Source of the DNA: Mycobacterium lehmannii
GTDB lineage: Bacteria; Actinomycetota; Actinomycetes; Mycobacteriales; Mycobacteriaceae
Assembly: GCF_002245535.1 (NCBI RefSeq)
Contig: NZ_NKCN01000004.1
Span: forward strand, 1-64,000
Direction of reading: 5' to 3'
DNA length: 64,000 nucleotides
In this document: in pieces, positions 17,700 to 26,370 of the stretch
How the letters are laid out: the number at the start of each line of letters is the position of its first letter
Position numbering within the stretch: the stretch's first letter is position 1
Program-made: the position numbers and the translations under genes
Notes under the pieces: generated by a model
Database searches by the model: none
Told to the model about the DNA's origin: nothing
What the model saw: only the letters and a program-made list of their open reading frames with translations

Positions 17700-18953
17700 A
17701 TGCCGGGCGTTGCAGTGCCCATCGACGACCTCACGGCCCCGGTGCTCAGCCACGAGCAGCGTGAGATCCTCGGCTATCTCGACGGGCTGACCGTGGACCT
17801 CGATCCCGAAACGCTACTCGATGAGGCGATCGAGAAGACCGGGCTGGAAGATTTCGGGCACAACGACTTTCGGCTACGGCTCGAGGTGTATGCCGCCGCC
17901 GCCGATGCCGACGCCGGCAACACCAATCTCAACCGCCTGATCCTGCACAACCGGATCGTGCGGCTGCTGTCTCAGCGACTGCTGCTGACCGATCTGCTCC
18001 GCCGATATCCCGAGATCCACGACATCGAAATCGAGCGCCCCATCATCGTCGTGGGCCTCCCCCGTTCGGGGACAACGCATCTGGTGAACCTCATCGCGGC
18101 GGACACCCGGCGGCGCGCGCTGCCGTATTGGGAGAGCCAGGAGCCGTTCCCGCTGCGCGGTGAGGGTCCCGACGTCAACGGCGTGGATCCGCGGTTCGCC
18201 CGCAGCGTTGCCGAACACGAGTCCGCGACGGTGATGACTCCACTGGTCCAGGCGATGCACGACCGGTTCCCACAGGCGATCGAGGAGGAGGTCGAACTCC
18301 TCGACCTCGACTTCGCCAGCTACGTGCTGGAATGGCACGCCCGGGTGCCGCGGTGGCGCGACTTCTATCTCACTCTGGATCAGGACCAGCACTACGGCTA
18401 CCTACGGACGATCCTCAAGGCGTTGACGTTCCTGCGCGGTCCTCGGCAGTGGGTGCTCAAGTCGCCCCAGCACTGCGAGCAACTCGGGCCCCTGATCCGC
18501 ACCTTCCCCGACGCCACGGTCGCTTTCACCCACCGTGATCCCGTCGCCGTGATCCAGTCGGCCGTCACGATGCTCGCCTACGGAGACCGCGTGCGCCGCA
18601 ACGCGATTGAGCCCGAAGGCCTCGTGGAGTACTGGATCGACCGGATCGAGCGCCTGTTGCGGGCATGCGTGCGCGACCGCGGGCTGGTCGGCCCTGAGCA
18701 GAGCATGGACATCTCCTTCCATCAGCTCAACGGCAACGAGATGGCGATCCTCGAGCAGATCTATGCCGCCAACAAAACGCCGTTGACGTCAGACACGCGA
18801 GCGGCGTTTCGCGGTTACCTGGACGACAACCCGCGCGGCAAGCACGGGCTGCTGCGGTACGACCTCGAGGGTCATTTCGGACGGTCGCCTGACGAGGTCC
18901 GTTCGCGCTTTGGGTTCTACTTCGACCGTTTCGAGGTGCGGCCAGAAGCATGA
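17700..18953 (+). CDS. Sulfotransferase-family protein
   Basis: A 417-aa protein of the PAPS-dependent sulfotransferase family (Sulfotransfer_3 type). The 5'-phosphosulfate-binding loop GLPRSGTTHL is at about residues 119-128, and a 3'-phosphate-binding region (FTHRDPVAVIQS) lies further on. Start ATG 17700 has GGAGG at 17691-17695. It overlaps the next gene, an alkyl-sulfatase-like hydrolase, by 4 bases. Members in mycobacteria act on lipids, sterols or glycolipids; here a hydroxylated steroid or alcohol acceptor is a guess. Confidence 0.82.
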   Translation: MPGVAVPIDDLTAPVLSHEQREILGYLDGLTVDLDPETLLDEAIEKTGLEDFGHNDFRLRLEVYAAAADADAGNTNLNRLILHNRIVRLLSQRLLLTDLLRRYPEIHDIEIERPIIVVGLPRSGTTHLVNLIAADTRRRALPYWESQEPFPLRGEGPDVNGVDPRFARSVAEHESATVMTPLVQAMHDRFPQAIEEEVELLDLDFASYVLEWHARVPRWRDFYLTLDQDQHYGYLRTILKALTFLRGPRQWVLKSPQHCEQLGPLIRTFPDATVAFTHRDPVAVIQSAVTMLAYGDRVRRNAIEPEGLVEYWIDRIERLLRACVRDRGLVGPEQSMDISFHQLNGNEMAILEQIYAANKTPLTSDTRAAFRGYLDDNPRGKHGLLRYDLEGHFGRSPDEVRSRFGFYFDRFEVRPEA

Positions 18954-20194
18954 CCGCCTACGAGCCGATCTACCGGAGCCGGCCGGGAGCCGACGACATC
19001 GTCGGCGCGGGTGCGCCCGCCGAAGAGGTCAGTCCGGGGATCTGGCTGTCGCCAGGACTGTCGAACTCGTACATGCTGACGACCGACGAAGGCCGCATCG
19101 TGCTCAACACGGGCATGGGCTTCGAGGGTCCGGTGCACCGCGCCAACTACGACGCGGTCGACAACTCGCCGGTCCGCTACGTCATCCTCACGCAGGGACA
19201 CGTCGACCACGTCGGCGGCCTCGATACCGTCGCCGACCCTGCCAGCGAGATCGTCGCACAAGCGAACTGGGAGACGTGGCGGCGCGACAACGAACTGCTG
19301 GCGCCGTTTCGCGCGCAGAACTCCGGCTTCGCGTGGGTCGAGAAGGTGATGGACACCATCGATCGCACAACCGCGCGGTTCGGCACGGTTCCGCCCCAGA
19401 GTGTGCCGGTTCCCACGCTCACGTTCGACGACGAACTCGTCATCGAACTCGGCGGTCGCCGCCTGGAGCTATACGCCACGCCCGGTGGTGAAACCACCGA
19501 CAGCCTCGTAGTGTGGCTGTCCAACGAAGGTGTATGCCTGTGCGGCAATGTGTTCGGCGCCCTGTTCGGGCACATCCCGAATTTGGTCACCATGCGCGGT
19601 GATCGCTACCGCGACGCACTGACCGTCGTCGAATCCATCGACCGGGTCCGCGCCCTTGGTCCGCACACACTGCTGACCGGGCACTTCGGTCCCATCGTCG
19701 GGAAGGACCGCATCGAGTGGGAACTGACCCGCCTGCGCGACGCGGTGACCTATATCCACGACAAGACGGTCGACGGCATGAACGCCGGCAAGGATGTGCA
19801 CACGCTGATGCGCGAGGTGGAGCTTCCCACGGAACTCGAGGTCGGTCAGGGCTACGGGATGGTGCGGTGGAACGTCCGCGCGATCTGGGAGAACTACGCC
19901 GGCTGGTTCCATCACCGATCCACCACCGAACTCTATGCCGAGGATCCGGACCGGGCCGAGGCCGACCTCCTCGAACTCGCCGGTACCGCAGCGGTTCTCG
20001 GGCGCGCGCGTGCCCTTTTTGACGCCGGCGAACCCGTCCGCGCGATCCGGCTGGCCGAGATCGTCAGCCGAGCCGAACCCGACGACACGGAGGCCAAGCA
20101 CTTGTTGATCACCGCGCACGACGCTCTCCTGCACGCCAGTACCAATTTCTGGGAATCGGCCTGGCTGCGTAGGTCGATCGCGGCGCTGTCATGA
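18950..20194 (+). CDS. Alkyl-sulfatase-like metallo-beta-lactamase-fold hydrolase
   Basis: A 414-aa protein: MBL fold first, then a segment like the alkyl-sulfatase dimerisation domain (YIHDKTVDGMNAGKD... and GYGMVRWNVRAIWENYAGWF) and a C-terminal tail, the plan of SdsA1/BDS1 enzymes that hydrolyse alkyl sulfates. The zinc motif is TQGHVDH (81-87), so the first His of HxHxDH is Gln82, as in GOB-type enzymes. The next ligand region reads TPGGETTDS, with Glu placed as in alkyl sulfatases. It could be a sulfatase or a related lyase or esterase. Coupling to a sulfotransferase supports a sulfate-ester substrate. Confidence 0.75.
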   Translation: MTAYEPIYRSRPGADDIVGAGAPAEEVSPGIWLSPGLSNSYMLTTDEGRIVLNTGMGFEGPVHRANYDAVDNSPVRYVILTQGHVDHVGGLDTVADPASEIVAQANWETWRRDNELLAPFRAQNSGFAWVEKVMDTIDRTTARFGTVPPQSVPVPTLTFDDELVIELGGRRLELYATPGGETTDSLVVWLSNEGVCLCGNVFGALFGHIPNLVTMRGDRYRDALTVVESIDRVRALGPHTLLTGHFGPIVGKDRIEWELTRLRDAVTYIHDKTVDGMNAGKDVHTLMREVELPTELEVGQGYGMVRWNVRAIWENYAGWFHHRSTTELYAEDPDRAEADLLELAGTAAVLGRARALFDAGEPVRAIRLAEIVSRAEPDDTEAKHLLITAHDALLHASTNFWESAWLRRSIAALS

Positions 20195-20940
20195 CCGGCC
20201 GTGTGTCGTTCGACTTCACGGGCGCGACGGCGCTGGTCACCGGAGGCACGAGCGGCATCGGCCACGCCACGGCGTCGCTCCTGCGCGACAGCGGAGCCCG
20301 AGTGACCGTCACCGGCACTCGAGCCCGACCCGAGGACTACGACGTCGATCTGTCGGGACTGGAGTACCGGCAGCTGACCCTGACCGACGCCGCCGACCTC
20401 GATGCGCTTGCCGAATCGTTCACAGCGCTCGACATTCTCGTCAACAACGCCGGCGCCAACTTTCCCGGCGGGCTCGACGAAGCCACCGTGGAAGGTTTCA
20501 CCGCGTCGGTCGAGCTCAACCTGTTGGCACCGTTCCGATTTACCGAACGGCTCCACGGCGCGCTCAAGGCGTCGAAGGCCGACGGAGGCGCAAGTGTGGT
20601 GATGCTGGGCTCGATGGCCGCGATACGTGCAGTACCGGTCGTACCCGGATACGGCTCGGCAAAAGCGGGCCTGCTCTCTCTGACTCGCAACCTCGCGGTC
20701 CGATGGGCATCAGACGGTATCCGAATCAACGCCGTCGTCCCCGGAGTCGTTGCCACCCGCATGACCGCGCCAATGGACTATGTCCCAGAGCTCAAACAGG
20801 AACAGATCGATCACATCCCACTCGGCCGGTTCGCCCGGCCGGAAGAAATCGCGAGCCCGATCCTGTACCTGTGCAGCGCCAGTGCGTCCTATAGCACCGG
20901 GTCGGCGGTCGTCGTCGACGGCGGCTACAGCGTGCTCTGA
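20191..20940 (+). CDS. Short-chain dehydrogenase/reductase
   Basis: Classical SDR (249 aa): cofactor motif TGGTSGIG (residues 17-24), NNAG, a Ser followed by YGSAK as the catalytic Tyr-x3-Lys, and a C-terminal GSAVVVDGG. It would oxidise or reduce a hydroxyl or keto group with NAD(P). It overlaps the sulfatase-like gene by 4 bases and is followed by a zinc-type alcohol dehydrogenase, so the operon handles an alcohol or ketone released from, or about to enter, a sulfate ester. Confidence 0.85.
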   Translation: MTGRVSFDFTGATALVTGGTSGIGHATASLLRDSGARVTVTGTRARPEDYDVDLSGLEYRQLTLTDAADLDALAESFTALDILVNNAGANFPGGLDEATVEGFTASVELNLLAPFRFTERLHGALKASKADGGASVVMLGSMAAIRAVPVVPGYGSAKAGLLSLTRNLAVRWASDGIRINAVVPGVVATRMTAPMDYVPELKQEQIDHIPLGRFARPEEIASPILYLCSASASYSTGSAVVVDGGYSVL

Positions 20941-20976
20941 ACGGCCGACGACACCGACAGGAGGGAACACGCACAA

Positions 20977-21987
20977 ATGCGAGCAGCCATCATCACCGCT
21001 CCCGCAAAGACCGAGATCCGTGAGGTGCCACAGCCTTCGGTCGGACCAGACGATGTGCTGGTCAGGATTCGGGCATGCGGCATCTGCGGGTCCGACAGCC
21101 TCTACATCTCGATGGGCGGCCTGCCGCCGCGACAGGGCAGTATGCCGATCGGCCACGAACCGGCTGGCGAGGTGGTCGAGGTCGGCGCCAATGTGCGCGA
21201 TATCAACGCCGGCGACCGCGTCGTAATCAACCCGATGGCCGTTCCCGACGACATCATCGGCAACGGCGGGTCCACCGGTGCGCTGGCCGACTATCTGCTG
21301 ATCAAGGATGCGGTCCGCGGCCACAGCCTGGATGTCATCCCCCATCACATCCCGTATGAGGTCGCGGCCCTCAACGAGCCCATGGCGGTGGCGCAACACG
21401 CCGTCAACCAGGTGGCGCCGCGGCGCGGCGACCAGGTGGTGATCTTCGGAGCGGGCCCGATCGGTCTGGGCGCCACCATCACACTCAAGTCGCGGGGTGT
21501 GAAACACGTTGTGGTGGTGGATATTCTGCCAGATCGTCTGGACAAGGCGTTGAAGGTCGGCGCTGACGCCGTCATCAACTCCGCAGCCGAGGACCTGTCC
21601 GCCCGGCTGATCGAGCTGCACGGCCCCGGTGATTCGATGTGGCCCGATAGGGCGGGCACGAACATCTTCCTCGACGCCGCGGGGGTGCCCGCGGTGATCG
21701 ACTCGGTCATGGCCGTGGCGCAACGCGGCTCCAAGCTCGGTGTCGTCGCCGTTCACAAAGAACCCGTCAGCGTGGACATGATGAACGTCATGAGCAACGA
21801 GCTGACCATTGTCGGGTCGATGGGCTACCCGGATGAGATCTTCGAGGTGACCAAGGACATCGTCGAGAACTGGGAGAAGTACCGCGTGATCATCAGTCAC
21901 ACGTTTGACTTCAACGATTTCGAGGAGGCTCTGCGCTGTGTGGCCACCCCGGGTATGGCGGACAAGGTCGTCATCACATTGAGTTGA
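20977..21987 (+). CDS. Medium-chain (zinc-type) alcohol dehydrogenase
   Basis: MDR-family dehydrogenase (336 aa) with the catalytic zinc region GICGSD and GHEPAGEV and a Rossmann motif GAGPIGLG. The four-Cys structural-zinc lobe is absent: the region reads NPMAVPDDIIGNGGS and has no Cys. An AGGAGGG ribosome site precedes the ATG. It is the last gene of the sulfotransferase operon, 36 bases after the SDR. Substrate is unknown. Confidence 0.83.
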   Translation: MRAAIITAPAKTEIREVPQPSVGPDDVLVRIRACGICGSDSLYISMGGLPPRQGSMPIGHEPAGEVVEVGANVRDINAGDRVVINPMAVPDDIIGNGGSTGALADYLLIKDAVRGHSLDVIPHHIPYEVAALNEPMAVAQHAVNQVAPRRGDQVVIFGAGPIGLGATITLKSRGVKHVVVVDILPDRLDKALKVGADAVINSAAEDLSARLIELHGPGDSMWPDRAGTNIFLDAAGVPAVIDSVMAVAQRGSKLGVVAVHKEPVSVDMMNVMSNELTIVGSMGYPDEIFEVTKDIVENWEKYRVIISHTFDFNDFEEALRCVATPGMADKVVITLS

Positions 21988-22014
21988 GCTGTCAACGGTA
22001 CGAAAGCGTTGGCC

Positions 22015-22539
22015 TCATGCGAGATCCTCTGTGTCGGCGGCGATTGGCGCGGCCGGGGCAGGTTCACCGGCCAGGCCCGCGTCGAGCACCGCATGGGCGT
22101 ACGGGTGTCCGTCGAGCACCCGGCTGGTGCGGCTGGTGATCTGCCATTCCCCTGCGACTCGCGCGAGCGCGAAGTGGTTCGCTGTTGCCCGCCAGACGCG
22201 ATATGCCTTCTCATCGTCGCTGTCTCGCAGCAGCACCAGCGATTCACACACCGCGACGGCGGAGTCGCCGTTGACGGACACCACTGCGGGGCCGAGAAAA
22301 TGGCAACAGCCGCGGGCGACCAGCTCCTGGTGTGAGCGTGACTTCACCATCGCGCGCACATCCCGTCGACCGTTCATCTGCCAGCCCTCGACATCGTAGG
22401 TGCCGTCGAGAGCCCATAGCTTCGAGGCATTGTCGGCATTACCGGCATCGACAGAGGGGCCGTAGGAAGCGATGATTTTCGCAATTGCGTGCTCGTCTTC
22501 GAGCCGCTGCAAGCGCGCCAGAATTTCCGGATCGGTCAC
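22015..22539 (-). CDS. SnoaL-like (NTF2-fold) protein
   Basis: A 174-aa protein of the SnoaL-like/NTF2 fold (about residues 5-130). Such small cone-shaped proteins act as isomerases, dehydratases or binding partners on polycyclic substrates. It is the last gene of a four-gene operon (BVMO, SDR, LLM, SnoaL) and overlaps the LLM gene by 4 bases. A second SnoaL-like gene opens the operon at 45475. No specific reaction can be assigned. Confidence 0.75.
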   Translation of the reverse strand: MTDPEILARLQRLEDEHAIAKIIASYGPSVDAGNADNASKLWALDGTYDVEGWQMNGRRDVRAMVKSRSHQELVARGCCHFLGPAVVSVNGDSAVAVCESLVLLRDSDDEKAYRVWRATANHFALARVAGEWQITSRTSRVLDGHPYAHAVLDAGLAGEPAPAAPIAADTEDLA

Positions 22540-23384
22540 GTGCTGTCCTCCAAGTCGCGCAGTCGTGCCAACTGGTCACAATAGTGTCGCGCGCTGGCCG
22601 ACCGGACCGTGCACGTGATCGCGGTAGCTCCGGCGTCGCGCAACTTCGACAAGAGCGACCGCGTACGCTTCGGGTCGGATTCGGGGTCGACCGACGTCGG
22701 TAGCAGCACCTCGAACCCCTCGGACAACTGCACCTTGGTGAGCATGTCGCGGACCGCGTCGTATGTCAGCCCGAAAGGCATCCAACCGTCGGCAAGCTCA
22801 ACGGCTCGGCGCAGAGAGCCCATGCTGCGACCACCCACCCAGATCGGTACTCGTCGTTGCTGAGTGTGCGGCAGCACCGTAACGCCTTGGTAGTCGTAGA
22901 ACTGCCCGTGATACTGCGGCGTCGAGGTGGACAGTGAGGCGCGCAGCGCGCGAATCGCATCGTCCGCGCGTGCGGCGCGGTGTTCCCATGCGGCGCCGAT
23001 CAACGCGAATTCCTCTGTCAGGGAGCCGATTCCCACGCCGAGCACAAGACGGCCACCGGTGACCACGTCAAGCGTGCCGTAGCGCTTGGCGATTTCCAAC
23101 GGGTGGTGGTAGCCGAGGACGAGCACCGAGGTAGCCAGCCGAATCCGTTGGGTGTGTGCAGCCAGATATCCGAGAGTGGCCAACGGGTCCCAGTACACCG
23201 CGCCGCGGGTGGCGGCATCGGCGGACGGGATCGCCACATGTTCGGAACAGGTGAGGTAGTCGAAACCGAGCCGGTCGGCGGCGGTGGCGATCATCGCCAG
23301 GTCATCGATGCCTGCGTCGGCTTCCCACGGCGCCGCGACGCCGGGGACTTGCACGACGACGGGCGTCGAGAGCCCAAGCCGCAC
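22536..23384 (-). CDS. LLM-class flavin-dependent (F420-type) oxidoreductase
   Basis: Luciferase-like monooxygenase family (282 aa, TIM barrel). Typical segments are LGFDYLTCSEHV, the block RIRLATSVLVLGYHHPLEIAKRYGTLDVVTGGRLVLGVGIG and VPIWVGGRS. Actinobacterial members often use coenzyme F420 to reduce or oxidise cyclic ketones or alcohols; cofactor use is inferred. It lies between an SDR (2-base gap) and a SnoaL-like gene (4-base overlap). Confidence 0.83.
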   Translation of the reverse strand: MRLGLSTPVVVQVPGVAAPWEADAGIDDLAMIATAADRLGFDYLTCSEHVAIPSADAATRGAVYWDPLATLGYLAAHTQRIRLATSVLVLGYHHPLEIAKRYGTLDVVTGGRLVLGVGIGSLTEEFALIGAAWEHRAARADDAIRALRASLSTSTPQYHGQFYDYQGVTVLPHTQQRRVPIWVGGRSMGSLRRAVELADGWMPFGLTYDAVRDMLTKVQLSEGFEVLLPTSVDPESDPKRTRSLLSKLRDAGATAITCTVRSASARHYCDQLARLRDLEDST

Positions 23385-23386
23385 AG

Positions 23387-24181
23387 TCAGTGTGCACCCG
23401 CGGTCAATGCTTTGATCATCTCGTGTGACTCGAGTACAACCCGAGCGCGATCGGGGGCACTGTTGGCCTCAGCTCGCGCAGCGTTCCCGCCGGCCACCCA
23501 AACTGGACCGTCAGAAAGTCGCGCGAGACCTTCGGCGGCCACCTCGGCCGGCTCGTTGACGAGAATCCCCGGCGCATCGAAGTTCAATCCCACCCGGGCC
23601 ATCGCCGGGGTTCGCGTCACCCCCAGCACCAACTCGAGAACATCGACGTCGTGTTCTCGCAGTTCCAACCACAGGCTCTCGGCGAATACTCGCGAGAACG
23701 CCTTGGCGCCCGCGTAGATGGTATGGCGCCATGCCCCCATGTATCCCGAGAGCGACCCGACGATCAGGATCCCTCCACGGCGCCGATCCACCATCGACCG
23801 TCCATAGTGCTGTACCAGGCCGAGCATGCGCGTGACGTTGAGATCGATGACGTTCTGGAAGTCACCGAGATCAGCGTCGAGGAAAGGTTCGTTGCAGGTG
23901 CTGGCTCCGGCGTTGTAGATCAGCAGCCCAACCTCGAGGTCGGCGGTCGCTTCGGTGATACGCGCGACCGCTTGCGGGTCGAGGAGATCGACCGACAGGT
24001 TCCGCACGTCCACGCCGAGGGCTCGGCAGCGCTGCGCGGTCTCTTCGAGCGGGCCGGGCTTGCGCGCGATCAGCACCAGGTTGATCCCGGACTTCGCGAG
24101 CAGCCACGCAAATTCCGCGCCGACCCCCTCTGACCCCCCGGCGATTACCGCCCACGGTCCGTACCTACTCACATCAACCAT
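23387..24181 (-). CDS. Short-chain dehydrogenase/reductase
   Basis: A 264-aa SDR with a variant cofactor motif, GGSEGVG in place of TGxxxGxG, followed by NAG and a catalytic YAGAK. The overall form is near the 3-ketoacyl/hydroxysteroid dehydrogenase-like SDRs of actinobacteria. It sits 47 bases after the BVMO and 2 bases before the LLM gene in one operon. It probably interconverts an alcohol with the ketone that the BVMO uses; this is inferred from gene order. Confidence 0.8.
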   Translation of the reverse strand: MVDVSRYGPWAVIAGGSEGVGAEFAWLLAKSGINLVLIARKPGPLEETAQRCRALGVDVRNLSVDLLDPQAVARITEATADLEVGLLIYNAGASTCNEPFLDADLGDFQNVIDLNVTRMLGLVQHYGRSMVDRRRGGILIVGSLSGYMGAWRHTIYAGAKAFSRVFAESLWLELREHDVDVLELVLGVTRTPAMARVGLNFDAPGILVNEPAEVAAEGLARLSDGPVWVAGGNAARAEANSAPDRARVVLESHEMIKALTAGAH

Positions 24182-24228
24182 GTCGTCGTCCTATCGGGGT
24201 CGGATTGAACTTGTCCCAACGCAGCACG

Positions 24229-25845
24229 TCAGGACGCCGCCAGCAGCCGGAAACCCTTGTAACCCGCCGCGGCCACCTCGGTACAGATATCCAGGTAAGC
24301 GCCGAAACCGCCGATGAACAACATGAATCCGCGTGGTTTACCCGGCACGTTGGCGCCCATGTACCAGGAGTTGGCCCTCGGGAACAGCGTCGCCTCCGCG
24401 CGCCGGTTGCACTCGGCGATCCAGTTGTCGACGGCCTCGTCGGTGGCTTCGATCGCGGTGTAGCCGTGCCCGTCGAGATAGGAGATGGCGTCGGCAATCC
24501 AGTTCACGTTCGCCTCGGCGTGCAGCACCATGTTGGCGAGCACCGCGGGCGCACCTGGCCCCGAGACGAGGAACAGGTTGGGGAAGCCGTCGACGCCCAG
24601 CCCGAGGTAGGTGCGCGGACCATCCGCCCAGTCGTCGCGCAGCCTCTGCGCGCCGCGGCCGACGATGTCGATCTTGGCCAGCGCACCGGTCATCGCGTCG
24701 AACCCGGTGGCGAGCACGATAACGTCGACGTCGTAATGGGCGTCGGTGGTGTTGATGCCGTCGGCATCGATCGACACGATCGGTGTCTTACGCACGCTGA
24801 CCAGGCTCACGTGCGGTTGGTTGAAGGTTTGAAAGTAGTTGGTGTCGGTGCAGATTCGTTTCGTCCCGATGGGATGGTCGTTCGGGATGAGAAGCTCGGC
24901 GACTTCGGGGTCGTCGATCACCGCACGAATCTTCTCTTCGTAAAACTTGCGCGCTTCCTCGTTGGCGGCCATATCGATCATCTGATCGCTGAACGTCTTC
25001 GAGAACAGCACACCCCCGAGTTCCCAGCGCTTCTCGAACGCGTCGCGGCGCTCCTCGGGCGTGGCCTCCATCGTCAGCTTCGGATGGGCGATGTGCGGTG
25101 AGCCGCCGCCGCTGCGCCATGACAGTCGGCGGCGTTCGGCGTAGGTCGCCTTGACCTGGGCGCGGTCCTCGTCGGTCAACGGCCGATTGCCCGCGGGCAC
25201 ACTGTAATTCGGCGTCCGTTGGAAAACGTAGAGCCGATCGGCCTGTTCGGCGATCACCGGTATGGACTGGATGCCCGACGAACCCGTCCCGATCACCGCG
25301 ACCCGCTTGCCGGTGAAGTCGACGGACTCGTGCGGCCAGTGCGCCGTGTGGTACAGCTCCCCCGCGTAACCGTCCAGGCCCGGAAAGTCCGGCGTCAACG
25401 CCGCCGACAGCGGACCGGTCGCCATCACGCAAAACCGCGCGATGACGACCTCACCCGTGTCAGTCGACACCGTCCAACGCAGGTTGTCCTCGTCGACCAC
25501 GGCCGAGGTGACCCGGGTGTTGAACGTGATGCCGTCGCGCAGGTTCAGTCTGTCGGCGACCCAGTTCAGGTAGCGCAGGATCTCGGCCTGCGTCGCGTAC
25601 TTCTCCGACCAGTCCCATTCCTGCTCGAGCTGCGGATCGAACGAGTAGCAGTAGTCGACGCTCTCGACGTCGCAGCGCGCTCCCGGGTAGCGGTTGTAGT
25701 ACCAGGTCCCCCCGATCTCCGGCGCCGCCTCGAACACGCGCACCGACAGGCCCTGCGACCGCAGCCGGTGCAACGCGTACAACCCGGCGAAGCCGGCGCC
25801 GACCACCACCGCGTCCACGCTTGACCGCTCCTCGGAGATACCCAC
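24229..25845 (-). CDS. Baeyer-Villiger flavin monooxygenase
   Basis: FAD/NADPH monooxygenase (538 aa) of the cyclohexanone/steroid type. It has two Rossmann motifs (GAGFAG at 16-21 and GTGSSG at 186-191) and a BVMO fingerprint YAGELYHTAHWP (160-171), with Tyr where Phe is usual. It would insert oxygen next to a ketone to form an ester or lactone. The GTG start follows a -10-like TACCGT by 6 bases with no ribosome site, so the mRNA is probably leaderless. First gene of a minus-strand operon with SDR, LLM and SnoaL genes. Confidence 0.88.
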   Translation of the reverse strand: MGISEERSSVDAVVVGAGFAGLYALHRLRSQGLSVRVFEAAPEIGGTWYYNRYPGARCDVESVDYCYSFDPQLEQEWDWSEKYATQAEILRYLNWVADRLNLRDGITFNTRVTSAVVDEDNLRWTVSTDTGEVVIARFCVMATGPLSAALTPDFPGLDGYAGELYHTAHWPHESVDFTGKRVAVIGTGSSGIQSIPVIAEQADRLYVFQRTPNYSVPAGNRPLTDEDRAQVKATYAERRRLSWRSGGGSPHIAHPKLTMEATPEERRDAFEKRWELGGVLFSKTFSDQMIDMAANEEARKFYEEKIRAVIDDPEVAELLIPNDHPIGTKRICTDTNYFQTFNQPHVSLVSVRKTPIVSIDADGINTTDAHYDVDVIVLATGFDAMTGALAKIDIVGRGAQRLRDDWADGPRTYLGLGVDGFPNLFLVSGPGAPAVLANMVLHAEANVNWIADAISYLDGHGYTAIEATDEAVDNWIAECNRRAEATLFPRANSWYMGANVPGKPRGFMLFIGGFGAYLDICTEVAAAGYKGFRLLAAS

Positions 25846-25887
25846 GCAGCCACGGTAGGTCGTCGTGGACCCGCCACCGCCGGAGTT

Positions 25888-25902
25888 TCCCGATGACCGG
25901 GC
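25888..25902. promoter_or_regulatory. Operator motif between BVMO and ferredoxin genes
   Basis: TCCCGATGACCGGGC, a near-consensus copy of the recurrent motif. Its centre (25895) is 50 bases from the BVMO GTG start at 25845; the divergent ferredoxin starts 81 bases away. Confidence 0.55.
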
Positions 25903-25975
25903 GAAAGAGCGGGGACCGTTCCGCCCATTGGAAGGACCGGTCGACCCGAATACCGCGGACGGTGAAGATCAGCGC

Positions 25976-26278
25976 ATGTCACAGACCGACGCCTGCGGAA
26001 CGCGGGTCGATGCCACCGTTTGCGTCGAACTGGACGGTAGCCGGCACCACCTCCGCTGGCCGCGCGACAGGACACTGGTCGACGCGATGCTCGACGCCGG
26101 TATCGATCCTCCGCACTCGTGCCGGGAGGGTCACTGCGGCTCATGCGTCGCGACCGTGGTCTCCGGCGAGGTCCACATGGCCACCTGCGAAATCCTCGAG
26201 CCCGACGACCTGGCCGAGGGCCTGATCCTCGGTTGTCAGGCCCGACCGGTCAGCGACGATCTGCACGTCGAGTACTGA
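25976..26278 (+). CDS. 2Fe-2S plant-type ferredoxin
   Basis: A 100-aa ferredoxin with the cluster motif C-x4-C-x2-C-x29-C (Cys49, 54, 57, 87; SCREGHCGSC). It resembles the C-terminal electron-transfer domain of class IA/IB oxygenase reductases such as KshB, but has no FAD or NAD domain. ATG 25976 is used because the frame further upstream has no ferredoxin similarity. It sits between a BVMO and the HsaA-type operon and might serve the P450 or KshA; the partner reductase is not in this window. Confidence 0.85.
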   Translation: MSQTDACGTRVDATVCVELDGSRHHLRWPRDRTLVDAMLDAGIDPPHSCREGHCGSCVATVVSGEVHMATCEILEPDDLAEGLILGCQARPVSDDLHVEY

Positions 26279-26290
26279 GCCGGAAACGCC

Positions 26291-26305
26291 GCCCGCTGAC
26301 CGGGA
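26291..26305 (+). promoter_or_regulatory. Operator motif upstream of the HsaA/HsaC operon
   Basis: GCCCGCTGACCGGGA. The centre at 26298 is about 50 bases from a predicted transcription start near 26348 (weak -10-like hexamer just before it). This leader gives the following gene a normal ribosome site (GTGAGGAC before ATG 26371). Confidence 0.5.
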
Positions 26306-26370
26306 TTTGATCCCGTTCGCGCGTCTGGTGCGGTAGACCATCAAGTGCAGCCGATAGTGAGGACATCAGC

